Below, piece after piece: positions 11,424 through 20,146 of a stretch of 64,000 nt of DNA. The notes beneath the pieces are model-generated. The model made no database searches and had not been told where the DNA came from. It saw nothing but the letters and a program-made list of their open reading frames with translations. The stretch is from Clostridium sp. NkU-1 (GTDB lineage Bacteria > Bacillota_A > Clostridia > Lachnospirales > Lachnospiraceae), in contig BBDR01000001.1 in the NCBI GenBank assembly GCA_001312405.1, positions 62,001 to 126,000 of the forward strand, in the 5' to 3' direction. The translations under genes and the position numbers were made by a program. How positions within the stretch are numbered: the stretch's first letter is position 1; every line of letters starts with the position of its first letter.

Positions 11424-12753
11424 ATGGATAAACAACACACTGCGACGAAGAACGGGACCTTTGGTTCACGGATCGGGTTTATTCTAGCTTCTGTTGGCTC
11501 TGCGGTAGGTATGGGGAACATCTGGATGTTTCCCTACCGCCTGGGGCAGTATGGGGGAGCTGCTTTTTTATTGGTGTATTTCGGCTTTATTTTTTTGTTT
11601 GGCATGGTCGGGCTTTCCGGCGAGTTTGCTTTTGGAAGGCTGACTGGGACAGGCCCTATTGGTTCCTATGATTATGCCATGAAGACCAGGGGCAAAAAGG
11701 GCGGAGCCTTTCTTGGAGCCATTCCTTTGATTGGTTCTCTTGGCATTGCCATTGGCTACGCTATTATTGTAGGCTGGGTTCTTAAGTATCTGTTCGGTTC
11801 CCTGACCGGTGTAATGATGAATACGGATGCAAGGGAGTACTTTTCCGGCATGACAGGAAAATTCGGCAGTGTGCCCTGGCATTTTCTTGTGGTGGTCATT
11901 ACTGTGGCAGTACTGGCAGGAGGCGTTTTAAAGGGCATTGAAAAAGTGAATGCAATCATGATGCCGTCTTTTTTTATTTTGTTTGCGATCATTGCAGTAC
12001 GGGTCTTTTTTTCTTCCAGGCTCTCTGGCAGGCTATGAATATCTGCTGGTTCCAAGATGGGAGTACTTGCTTAAGCCGGAAACCTGGGTGATGGCCATGG
12101 GACAGGCATTCTTTTCCTTATCCATTACAGGCTCCGGAATGGTCATTTACGGAAGCTATCTGGATAAAAAGGAAGATATTCCCAAGGCGGCCCTTACTAC
12201 CGCATTGCTTGATACAATTGCGGCGCTTTTGGCTGGTTTTGCCATTATTCCGGCGGTCTTTGCCTTCCAGATGGATCCTGCAAGCGGTCCTCCTCTTATG
12301 TTCATCACGGTCCCCAAGGTCTTTTCCATGATTCCGGCAGGAAGATGGGTGGCAGTGCTGTTTTTCCTCTCCGTGTTGTTTGCCGGGGTGACTTCTTTGG
12401 TAAACATGCTTGAGGTGTGCTCAGAGGCTGTCCAGACCCACCTCCACCTGTCCCGTAAAAAGTCTATTTTCTTAGTAGGGGCCGCAGTATTTATTCCTGG
12501 GCTTTTCATAGAATATGAGCCGTATATGGGATTCTTTATGGATCTGATTACAATATATGTAGTTCCTTTTGGTGCTGTTTTATGCTCCATCATGATTTAC
12601 TGGGTTTTAAAAGACGGCAGGATCATGGAAGAATTAAACAGGGGACGGAAGAAGCCATTAGGGGCAGCTTATCTTTTTACTGCAAAATTCGTTTATGTTT
12701 TTCTTGCTGCATTGGTGTTCGCACTTAGCATCCTATATAAAGGAATCGGATAA
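11424..12753 (+). CDS. Sodium-dependent transporter, neurotransmitter:sodium symporter (NSS/SNF) family, one frame break
   Basis: Membrane symporter of LeuT type that couples sodium entry to uptake of an amino acid or similar solute. The signature GSAVGMGNIWMFPYRLGQYG in TM1 contains the unwound sodium/substrate site. Around eleven hydrophobic segments follow. A T run at 12006-12012 is one base too long; correction joins IIAVRVFFLPGSLAGYEY. Joined length about 442 residues, typical of bacterial NSS proteins. The gene begins 11 bp after the beta-helix gene and may be cotranscribed with it. The substrate cannot be told. Confidence 0.88.
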
Positions 12754-12767
12754 AAAATATCTAAAAG

Positions 12768-12814
12768 AAACGCGCATGAAGCGGCTTAATATGCCAAATC
12801 AATGCGCGTTTTTT
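12768..12814 (+). terminator. Terminator between the symporter and upp
   Basis: AAACGCGCAT and ATGCGCGTTT pair over a 24-nt apical region and end in a run of T. It can serve both converging genes. Confidence 0.8.
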
Positions 12815-12831
12815 GCATTCCTTTGTGTCTG

Positions 12832-13473
12832 CTACTTTGTGCCGAAAATTCTATCCCCTGCATCTCCCAGTCCAGGACAGATATAGGCGTTTTCATTTAA
12901 CTGGCGGTCCAGATGTCCGATGTAGATCTGTATGTCCGGATGTGCCTCACGAAGCTTCTCTAAGCCTTCCGGAGCAGCGATAATGGCCATGAACTTGATA
13001 TTCCTTCCACCATGCTGTTTAATGAAATCCACAGCGGCTATTGCGGAACCGCCGGTTGCCAGCATGGGATCGGTGACAACAATGGTTCTCTGCTCAATAG
13101 GGCTTGGCAGCTTACAGTAGTATTCGTGAGGCTCATGGGTAACTTCATCACGATAAAGGCCGATGTGGCCCACTTTTGCGGAGGGAACCAAAGCCAGGAT
13201 TCCGTTGACCATGCCAAGTCCTGCACGAAGAATGGGAACGACAGCCATTTTTTTACCGGCAATCATAGGAGTCATGCAGGTCTCAATGGGAGTTTCCACC
13301 TCTACATCCTGTAAGGGGAGATCTCTTAAAGCTTCAAATCCCATCAGCATTGCAATCTCTTCGATAAGGGCGCGGAACTCATTGGTTCCTGTCCTTTTAT
13401 CTCTTAAAATAGAGATCTTGTGCTGAATAAGCGGGTGGGTAAAAACAGTTACATTGTCCATTGAAAAGTCCAT
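12832..13473 (-). CDS. upp: Uracil phosphoribosyltransferase
   Basis: Salvage enzyme that makes UMP from uracil and PRPP. The 213-residue protein is complete. The PRPP-binding motif is [12 protein letters not shown] and the uracil-binding region near the C-terminus reads [15 protein letters not shown]. The start at 13473 ([11 protein letters not shown]) follows AAGAAAGG with a long spacer; the inner Met at 13461 is possible. Upstream on the same strand are the remains of a uracil permease, so the gene probably belonged to an uptake-salvage pair. No clear promoter is seen directly in front. Confidence 0.95.
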   Translation of the reverse strand: MDFSMDNVTVFTHPLIQHKISILRDKRTGTNEFRALIEEIAMLMGFEALRDLPLQDVEVETPIETCMTPMIAGKKMAVVPILRAGLGMVNGILALVPSAKVGHIGLYRDEVTHEPHEYYCKLPSPIEQRTIVVTDPMLATGGSAIAAVDFIKQHGGRNIKFMAIIAAPEGLEKLREAHPDIQIYIGHLDRQLNENAYICPGLGDAGDRIFGTK

Positions 13474-13499
13474 AATAGTTTTAAATCCTTTCTTTATAC

Positions 13500-13933
13500 T
13501 CTTAGTGTATCAGGGGTTTCCAGCAATATGAGGCTCATAAGAGCTCCGATTATGTCCGCTGGAAACAGACCTGAAATGTTTCATGAAATGGGGCTTTCTT
13601 TAACATTAAGTTCTCCAAGCTGTGGGAATCCAAGTCAAAATACCGCAAAAATAATTCCACCCTGTGCTAAAGGCCGGTTTCCTGGGATCACGGTTCCTTC
13701 CGGTCGGATAACTGCGGTGGCAGCGGCCAAAAGCGAAGGAGGAACCAGGGAATACAGGAACCTTAAATTTAGTACAGCAGTGGAATATTAAGGTGCCAAC
13801 ACTTAAAGAAAATAGTGCCGGCCATGGAATGAAACTTATCAGTAAGGGTATGCACCGCAGCGCCGGATATAGGGAACAGGTGCTGGATGCTGAGCGGATA
13901 ATCCCAGGTTGTCAGTTTTTCGTTGTTACTCAT
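13500..13933 (-). pseudogene. Remnant of a uracil permease (UraA/PyrP family)
   Basis: Between upp and a lipoprotein gene the minus strand reads, from an ATG at 13933, MSNNEKLTTWDYPLSIQHLF, which resembles the start of uracil permeases (W-D-x-P-L-S-x-Q-H-L-F). After shifts of frame there follow KFKVPVFPGSSFAF, matching the KGKVPVFLGSSFAF-type motif of the family, and near 13530 GLFPADIIGALMSLI, like the FPPIxxGPxI segment. Only about 145 codons' worth of a protein of about 420 residues remains, with stops in all frames and substitutions inside conserved motifs. The damage goes beyond the run-length errors seen elsewhere, so I regard this as a true decayed gene. Confidence 0.7.
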
Positions 13934-14004
13934 TATTTTACCCCATTTCTTTTTATTTTCCGTCCTATTTTATCAAAGAAAGGGGTAAAAGGCAACTATT
14001 TTTC

Positions 14005-14847
14005 CTATTTTGTCTCGGGAGTATATTTTATCAGTGCAAAATCCCCCAGGCTATGAGGAACTGGAATGGAAATAATAATGGTGCCGTGATCTTCATAGCT
14101 AAAGGATTCCGGAAAAGCAGGAGTGGAGTCTGAGGATACTGATTCCATGGGAAAATCCCCTTGTTTGAACATTTTTGCATATGTTTCCTGACTGGTTTCA
14201 GCAAGGAAAGGAATTAAGGCTTCTGTAAGTTCAGGAGAAGTATTGTAGAACTGGCAGTTATCGGAACGGATGTATTCAGCCAGCACGTTTGGATCGGCAT
14301 AATCCTTGAGTCTTATATTCTTTGCCTGGGATATATCAACCGTATTGGTAAAAAACACATTGACCGGATGAGCTGCTCCATCCCCGGAAATAAGTCCGGT
14401 GTATATGGCGGTGATCCGCTTTCTGTCTACGGAGTTTACCTTGGCTGTAATAGAAAGGCTGTCCTTTTCTGTGTTGACAGAATAGGCTTTTAATATCTCC
14501 AGGGCATTGCTTTTTAACAGAGAGTTGATTTTTTCCTCCATTGCGCCATCCTCTAAACCGGAGATGGCAGGGTATTGAATGGAAACATTTCCTTCTTTAT
14601 AGGTGTGGAGGGCAGCAGTGATGCCGGAGACAGAGGTGCTGTTGTCTGTTTCTTTTTGCTGAGCCTGGTTATCAGGGTTTTCGATTTTTACAGGCTCTGG
14701 CGCTTCGGTGGCAGAGGACATGGATTCTCCGTCCGCAGCCGCAGAGGTGCCTGGCAAATCGGTCTTAACATAATTTTTTTGTCCGCAGCCGCTTAAAATC
14801 AGGGCGCAGGTGATGAAAAGGGCTGGGATAACTGTGTTTCGTTTCAT
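14005..14847 (-). CDS. Predicted lipoprotein with a DUF4163/DUF3298 (RsiV/PdaC-like) C-terminal region
   Basis: The chosen start at 14847 (MKRNTVIPALFITCALILSG) follows GGGAGGTAATCCT and opens a signal peptide with lipobox LSGC, so the mature protein should be lipid-anchored outside the membrane. A Ser/Thr/Glu-rich linker of about 50 residues is followed by a globular part (NVSIQYPAISGLED, ADPNVLAEYIRSDNC) that resembles the DUF4163-DUF3298 fold of RsiV and PdaC. The function is unknown; anti-sigma activity is unlikely as there is no cytoplasmic domain. About 280 residues, unbroken. An extended -10 (TGATATACT) lies about 30 bp upstream on this strand. Confidence 0.75.
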   Translation of the reverse strand: MKRNTVIPALFITCALILSGCGQKNYVKTDLPGTSAAADGESMSSATEAPEPVKIENPDNQAQQKETDNSTSVSGITAALHTYKEGNVSIQYPAISGLEDGAMEEKINSLLKSNALEILKAYSVNTEKDSLSITAKVNSVDRKRITAIYTGLISGDGAAHPVNVFFTNTVDISQAKNIRLKDYADPNVLAEYIRSDNCQFYNTSPELTEALIPFLAETSQETYAKMFKQGDFPMESVSSDSTPAFPESFSYEDHGTIIISIPVPHSLGDFALIKYTPETK

Positions 14848-14976
14848 AGGATTACCTCCCTTCATTTTTGCGGATTTTTTACAGTATATCACAAATATCG
14901 GGGCTGTGTCCGGGATTTTTCACGAATTAAGAAAAAAAATAGGAAATTATTGGAAGTGGGTGCTGCCAAACAGAGA

Positions 14977-15018
14977 AAAGGCCCTGGAAATCTGATTCTT
15001 TCAGATCTCCAGGGCCTT
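14977..15018 (-). terminator. Terminator of tRNA-Leu
   Basis: On the minus strand AAGGCCCTGGA...TCTGA pairs with TCAGA...TCCAGGGCCTT and is followed by TTCTC, 20 bp behind the tRNA. A long, stable stem. Confidence 0.8.
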
Positions 15019-15038
15019 GCTCCCTGCCAAGGGTGTAG

Positions 15039-15121
15039 TGCCGGCAGTGGGACTTGAACCCACACGATGTTGCCATCAACGGATTTTGAGTCCGCCTCGT
15101 CTGCCATTCCGACATGCCGGC
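15039..15121 (-). tRNA. tRNA-Leu (anticodon CAA)
   Basis: An 83-nt class II tRNA: acceptor GCCGGCA pairs with TGCCGGC, anticodon loop CTCAAAA gives CAA, the variable arm GATGGCAACATC is long, and the T-arm has GGTTCAAGTCC. CCA is not encoded. Confidence 0.94.
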
Positions 15122-15192
15122 CTTTACTTGCAACGCTCATTATTCTATCATAGGATTTTCCATTTGGCAAGTGTTTTTTTGTGATTATTAAA

Positions 15193-15221
15193 TTGAAAAT
15201 GAACAAAATATATTGTATGAT
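15193..15221 (+). promoter_or_regulatory. Promoter of the zinc-finger protein gene
   Basis: TTGAAA, a 17-bp spacer and TATGAT lie 34 bp before the start at 15256, which has the ribosome binding site AAGGAGGTG. Confidence 0.75.
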
Positions 15222-15255
15222 AGATAGAAGATGTATTTAAGGAGGTGTCTGGACC

Positions 15256-15603
15256 ATGACATGTAAAGAAGTAGAACGTCTGGTCATGCCATACATCAAT
15301 GACGAACTGACGGACGACGAACTGGAGGAATTTCTGAAACATATGGAGTCCTGTCCGGATTGCCGGGAAGAGCTGGAAATATACTTTACTGTGGACGTGG
15401 GAATCAGGGAACTGGATTCTGAAACGGGGAATTATAATATAAAAGGAGCGCTGGAGTCAACCATAGAACAGTCCAGACAAAGGCTTCAGGTCATTCGGTG
15501 TATTAAAATTGCCAGGTATGCGGTAGCTACAGTCAGCGCAATGGCACTGATTTTTACAGTCCTTCTGCAGTGCCGGATCTGGATGCAGTGGGGCTTACTA
15601 TGA
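15256..15603 (+). CDS. Putative zinc-finger (zf-HC2), anti-sigma-factor-like membrane protein
   Basis: A 115-residue protein with an N-terminal zf-HC2 module: MTCKEVERLVMPYINDEL, then HMESCPDC with the H-x3-C-x2-C zinc ligands near residues 29-36. One hydrophobic segment (YAVATVSAMALIFTVLL) lies near residues 88-104. This is the layout of short membrane-tethered anti-sigma factors of the ZAS type. No sigma factor gene is adjacent, so the partner is unknown. The C-terminus after the membrane segment is short and may be affected by a base error. It precedes polA, separated by two copies of a 52-bp repeat. Confidence 0.75.
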   Translation: MTCKEVERLVMPYINDELTDDELEEFLKHMESCPDCREELEIYFTVDVGIRELDSETGNYNIKGALESTIEQSRQRLQVIRCIKIARYAVATVSAMALIFTVLLQCRIWMQWGLL

Positions 15604-15614
15604 TGGGAAAACGT

Positions 15615-15718
15615 ACCCTGCAGGTATAACCTTGTGCCCCAAACGTGTGGGCAGGAAAGAGGAAACACCCTGCGGGTATACTTTTATGCCCAAAAAGCAT
15701 GGGCAGGAAAGAGGAAAC
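15615..15718 (+). repeat. Tandem double copy of a 52-bp palindromic, RBS-bearing repeat (locus A)
   Basis: Two head-to-tail units, 15615-15666 and 15667-15718, each exactly 52 bp. Each unit has a small palindrome (ACCCTGCGGGT; ACCCTGCAGGT in the first), a hairpin (TGCCCA...TGGGCA) and the end GGCAGGAAAGAGGAAAC. The second unit ends directly at the polA ATG, so its GAGGAAA acts as the ribosome binding site. Related copies lie at 18962, 22190 and 61422. Confidence 0.85.
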
Positions 15719-18268
15719 ATGAGCAGAAAAAAAATAGTATTAGTAGATGGAAGCAGTATGCTAAGGAACGCCTTTTATGGACTTCCTTCCAATGGAGCGA
15801 AAGGGATTCAAAGCCTGATCATGAAGCTTTTGGAGGCAAAAGAAGCGGACTACCTTGCTGTTGCCTTTGATTCTGAAACAGAAGGCAGACAAAAGGAATC
15901 ATATAAAAATACAGCAGTGTACGAGGGGCTTTTAAAGGAGGAAGAGGGTTTAAGGGAAACGCTGCTTACCCTGGATATTCCTGTTCTTAAAAAGGAAGGA
16001 TATACTTCAACCGATGTTTTGGCTTCATTGGCAAAAAGATGCCAGGAGGAAGAGGGGGAAATCGTGATCCTGTCTGATGAGCGAATACTTTTACAGGCAG
16101 TGGAAGAACATGTGACCCTTAAGATTCCGGCTGTCGGGGAAGAGGGGCTGGAGTTTAAAGCCTATTCCACAGAGCTTGTACGGGAAGAGCTTGGCCTGGA
16201 GCCAGAGACTCTTGCAGGTGTTTTTGCACTGGCAGGAGAATGGGGAATCGGTGAGAAAACCGCCTGTCAGCTGATAAGGGAACATCACAGCGTTGAAAAT
16301 ATTTATAATCATATAGAAGCAATAGAATCTCAGAGAATCCGGGAAGCACTTAGCGGGAATCAGGAAGCAATAAGGCGGAAGCAAGCGCTTGCTACCCTTC
16401 GCAGGGATTGCGATATCCACCTGGATTACACGAAAACCCTTGAACAGGCAGAGATTCAAAAAATAATTGATATGGATTTCGTTCCGGCCTCTTTCCCGGG
16501 AGAAGAGGAGGAGCCGTCACTGGAATCAGGCTTTCACGCAGTTACAGACCTTTCAGAGGCTGAGTCCATATTCTTAAAGTGCGCAGCAGGCAGCAGGCTG
16601 GGGCTGCAGCTGGTGGTTGAGGACAAGGCCGTATCAGCCTGTCTCTTTGCTGCAGTGAGACAGAAGTGTACTGCTTTATTCCACAGGGCGCTCTTAAGCC
16701 GGAATACCTGGCAGAGAAAGCAGAGGAAATCTGTAAGAGGGCAGGACAGACAACCGTCATTCACTTAAAGAGCCAGCTTGCGTTTTTAAAGCTTATGCCG
16801 GAAAGTCAGGTTTTTGATGCAGCGTTGCCGGATATCTGTTAAATCCGTTAAAGGATTCATATGAATACAATGATCTGGCAGAGGATTATCTGGATCTTTC
16901 CATCCCATCCAAAACAGAGCTTTTAGGAAAAAGCTCCTTTAAGTGCGGGCTGGAGGAAAACAGGGAAAAAGCCGTTTCCTGCATCTGTTATATGTCCTAT
17001 ATTGCCTTTAAATGTCATGACCTGCTTTGTGAGTCACTTAAAAAGGCAGCCATGGATAAGCTGTTTTATGAAATCGAAATGCCTTTGATCTACAGCCTGT
17101 TTCATATGGAGGAAGCAGGAATCCGCGTGGAAAGGGAACGCCTGAAGGAATATGGGGATCGTTTAAAGGTCCGTATCGCGGAGCTGGAGCAGAAGATATA
17201 TGAAGAAACGGGAGAAACCTTTAACATCAATTCCCCCAAGCAGCTGGGAGAGGTACTCTTTGACAATATGAAGATTCCGGGAGGGAAAAAGACAAAAACC
17301 GGTTATTCAACAGCAGCTGATGTATTGGAAAAGCTGGCGCCTGACTGGCCTGCGGTCAACTTAATTCTGGATTACAGACAGCTGACCAAATTAAATTCCA
17401 CTTACGCAGACGGGCTGGCAGCCTACATTGGGCCGGATGAGCGGATTCACGGAACCTTTAACCAGACGATCACAGCTACGGGAAGAATCAGCAGTACGGA
17501 ACCTAATTTACAGAACATTCCGGTCCGCGTGGAGCTGGGAAGGGAAATCAGAAAGGTTTTCGTGCCTCAGGAGGGCTGCGTGTTTGTGGATGCGGACTAT
17601 TCCCAGATTGAACTGAGAGTGCTGGCCCATATGTCAGGAGACCAGCGCCTAATCGGGGCCTACCGACAGGCGGAGGATATCCATGCCATCACGGCTTCCC
17701 AGGTGTTTCATGTTCCTCTTGATGAGGTGACTCCTCTTCAGAGAAGGAATGCAAAGGCTGTAAACTTCGGCATTGTATATGGAATCAGCTCCTTTGGACT
17801 GAGTGAGGGCTTAAGCATCACCAGAAAAGAGGCTTCGGAATACATCAGCAAATATTTTGAAACCTATCCTGGAGTGAAATCATTTTTAGACGGTCTTGTG
17901 GCTGAGGCAAAAGAACAGGGCTATGCGGTCAGTATGTTTGGCAGACGCCGTCCCGTTCCTGAACTGAAATCCTCCAACTTCATGCAGCGCTCCTTTGGCG
18001 AACGGGTCGCATGAATTCTCCTATCCAGGGCACTGCGGCAGATATTATCAAGATAGCCATGATCCGCGTGGACAATGCCTTGAGAAAACAGGGATTAAAA
18101 TCTCGGATCGTCCTGCAGGTCCATGATGAACTTCTCATTGAAGCATATCAGGATGAGGTTGATAAGGTAAAAGAGCTTCTGGTGGAAGAAATGAAGCATG
18201 CGGCAGAGCTTGCAGTGTCCCTTGAGGTAGAGGCCAATGTAGGGGATTCCTGGTTCGATGCAAAGTAA
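15719..18268 (+). CDS. polA: DNA polymerase I, with three frame breaks
   Basis: Fills gaps and removes primers during replication and repair. The ATG at 15719 (MSRKKIVLVDGSSMLRNAFY) abuts the repeat-borne GAGGAAAC. The N-terminal 5'-3' nuclease shows GEWGIGEKTACQLIREH, the helix-hairpin-helix part. The middle exonuclease-like domain reads GLQLVVEDK where proofreading enzymes have a D-x-E motif, so it is probably inactive. The polymerase domain has motif A DADYSQIELRVLAHMSG, motif B RRNAKAVNFGIVYGIS and motif C VHDELL. Frame changes fall near 16670 and 16840 in the exonuclease-like part and at 18013 (C missing before MNSPIQGTAAD). Joined length about 850 residues. The breaks look like sequence errors. 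Confidence 0.92.
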
Positions 18269-18307
18269 AATATCTTTCAGACTGCTGTAAGGTATTTTAT
18301 GGGCTGG

Positions 18308-18341
18308 CGCCGGATAGACCTGGAGCTATGTCCATCCGGCG
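18308..18341 (+). other. Stable hairpin between polA and coaE
   Basis: CGCCGGAT pairs with ATCCGGCG and GAC with GTC inside it, around a ten-base loop. No T tract follows. It could slow or process the transcript between polA and coaE. Confidence 0.45.
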
Positions 18342-18379
18342 GGGCGTTGCCTTCATAAGAATAAAGGGTTGGTGTAAGG

Positions 18380-19134
18380 ATGAGAGTGATTGGATTGACC
18401 GGAGGGATCGGAGCCGGAAAAAGCCTGGTTCTTTCTATTTTAAAGGAGGAATACGGTGCGGAAGTGATCAAGGCGGATGAATTGGCCATGAGCTGATGGA
18501 GCCAGGAAAAGAAGGGTATCTGGCTGTGACAGAAGCTCTGGGGGAGAACCTTTTAAAATCCGATGGAACCATTGACCGTAAAGCCCTGGCCGCACGTATT
18601 TTTCAGGATGACGGGGCAAGGAAAACCGTGGATGACATCATTCACCCTATGGTATGGAAAACCATAAGGGATAAAATTTCTGCTTCCCAAGCAGAGCTTA
18701 TTGTGGTAGAATTTGCAATTATGAATGAAAAAATGGATGACAGCTGGGAGGAGATGTGGTACGTCCGTGCGTCAAAGGAGAACAGGATCCGCCGTTTAGC
18801 GGAAAACAGGGGCTATACGAGGGAGCATTCGGAACGCATCATAGCGAGCCAGGCCTCTGAATCGGAGTTTTTAAAACGCTGTACGCGGGTGATTGAAAAT
18901 GACGGTTCCATGGAAGATGTGAAAAGCCAGCTGGCTGAAATATTGAAAAGCAGAGGGAAACACCCTGCGGGTATATCATTGCCCACAGAAAGCAGGCTGA
19001 AAAGAGGAAAGAATGAGATTGGTAAGTATTGCAAGCGGAAGCAGCGGAAACTGCATTTATGTGGGCTCCGATTCCACCCATATCCTGGTGGATGCCGGGA
19101 TAAGCAACAAACGGATCGAACTGGGATTAAATGA
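18380..19134 (+). CDS. coaE: Dephospho-CoA kinase, one frame break; 3' end runs through a repeat
   Basis: Last step of coenzyme A synthesis: phosphorylates the ribose 3' OH of dephospho-CoA. The ATG at 18380 starts MRVIGLTGGIGAGKS, the P-loop. One G is missing near 18490, after which DELGHELMEPGKEGY is restored. AARIFQDDGARK, the CoA-domain DDIIHPMVW and NRIRRLAENRGYTREHSERI are typical. The normal protein should end near LAEILKSRG (about 18958). As written, the frame runs on through the 51-bp repeat (KHPAGISLPTE...) and overlaps the next gene by 122 bp to a stop at 19134, which is unusual. One missing base in the repeat would instead give a stop at 18998-19000. Confidence 0.85.
18962..19012 (+). 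repeat. Single copy of the 52-bp repeat (locus B)
   Basis: ACCCTGCGGGT is intact; the second hairpin (GCCC...GGGC elsewhere) is degraded to GCC...GGC. The unit ends AAAGAGGAAAGA immediately before the ATG at 19013 and so supplies its ribosome binding site. It is read as coding at the 3' end of coaE. Confidence 0.8.
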
Positions 19135-19810
19135 GATAGGAATAAAGGGTAGTGAGCTGACCGGAATCGTCATCACCCATGAACATTCCGACCATACAAA
19201 AGGGCTTGGAGTCCTGGCCAGGAAATATGGGGTTCCCATTTATGGGACAAGAGAGACTCTGGAAGAGATATCAAAACAGAAGTACCTGGGGGAATACCCC
19301 AGGGAGTTATTTTGTGCCATCAGGCCTGACGTGGATTTTAATGTGGGGGATCTGGAAGTAAAGCCCTTTTCCATTGACCACGATGCGTCAAATCCGGTGG
19401 CTTACAGGATCCAGCATGACCGCAAGTCTGTTGCGGTTGCCACGGATATGGGACATTACGACCAGTATATTATCGAGCATCTTCAGGGACTTGATGCAGT
19501 GCTGATAGAGTCCAATCACGATGTGAATATGCTGCAGGCAGGACCTTATCCCTACTATCTGAAACGCCGGATCCTGGGAGATCACGGACACCTTTCCAAT
19601 GAGAATGCGGGGCGGCTTTTGTGCTGTATTCTCCATGAAAACTTAAAAAAGGTACTGCTGGGCCATTTAAGCAAGGAGAACAATTATGAAGAGCTTGCTT
19701 ATGAAACCGTAAGGCTTGAGATCACAGAAGGAGATAATCCATTTAAGGCATCGGATTTTTCCATAGCGGTTGCAAAAAGAGATCAGATGTCGGAAATTAT
19801 CACCGTATAA
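19013..19810 (+). CDS. MBL-fold metallo-hydrolase, WalJ/YycJ-like
   Basis: A 265-residue metallo-beta-lactamase-fold protein. The metal-binding motif THEHSDH lies near residue 60, and further ligands are in FSIDHDAS and LGHLSKEN. The start MRLVSIASGSSGNCIYVG is typical of the YycJ/WalJ group, linked in other Firmicutes to cell-wall regulation and possible DNA or RNA exonuclease activity. In this genome it follows polA and coaE rather than walRK. The gene is unbroken, and its start is set by the repeat-borne AGAGGAAAG. Confidence 0.9.
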   Translation: MRLVSIASGSSGNCIYVGSDSTHILVDAGISNKRIELGLNEIGIKGSELTGIVITHEHSDHTKGLGVLARKYGVPIYGTRETLEEISKQKYLGEYPRELFCAIRPDVDFNVGDLEVKPFSIDHDASNPVAYRIQHDRKSVAVATDMGHYDQYIIEHLQGLDAVLIESNHDVNMLQAGPYPYYLKRRILGDHGHLSNENAGRLLCCILHENLKKVLLGHLSKENNYEELAYETVRLEITEGDNPFKASDFSIAVAKRDQMSEIITV

Positions 19811-19833
19811 TCTAATGAAAGAGGAGAAACATT

Positions 19834-20107
19834 ATGAACAAAACGATTATTACAGTAGTTGGAAAAGACACCGTAGGGATCATAGCAAAGATTTGTACTT
19901 ATCTGGCAGGCAACCAGGTGAACATATTGGATATTTCCCAGACCATTGTTCAGGGCTTTTTTTAATATGATGATGATTGTGGATATCAATGACGCAGCAA
20001 AGCCGTTCGGGGAGCTGGCTGACGAGCTGGAACAGATTGGTGATGAAATCGGGGTAAAGGTAAAATGCCAGCGTGAGGAAATTTTTACCAGCATGCACCG
20101 TATCTGA
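19834..20107 (+). CDS. ACT-domain protein (UPF0237 family), one frame break
   Basis: About 90 residues forming one regulatory ACT domain (MNKTIITVVGKDTVGIIAKI), expected to bind a small ligand such as an amino acid. GAGGAGAAAC precedes the ATG. A T run at about 19959-19965 is one base too long; correction gives IVQGFFNMMMIVDIND and a stop at 20107. It is usually paired with the UPF0210/DUF711 gene that follows here, and the pair is likely cotranscribed. Confidence 0.88.
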
Positions 20108-20146
20108 TAACAAGTTCAAGGCTTAAGAAAAGGATGGGTTCCCGAT

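Noticed and set aside
12932..13426. Several plus-strand frames opposite upp
   Set aside because: They are shadows of an intact, well-conserved gene on the minus strand.
13528..14056. Two plus-strand frames of 87 codons each opposite the permease remnant
   Set aside because: Their products have no recognisable motif, starts lack ribosome binding sites, and the other strand shows permease motifs.
19950..19970. Programmed ribosomal frameshifting or slippage at A/T runs
   Set aside because: The same break occurs in dozens of unrelated genes, including essential ones where frameshifting is not known; a run-length error explains all of them more simply.
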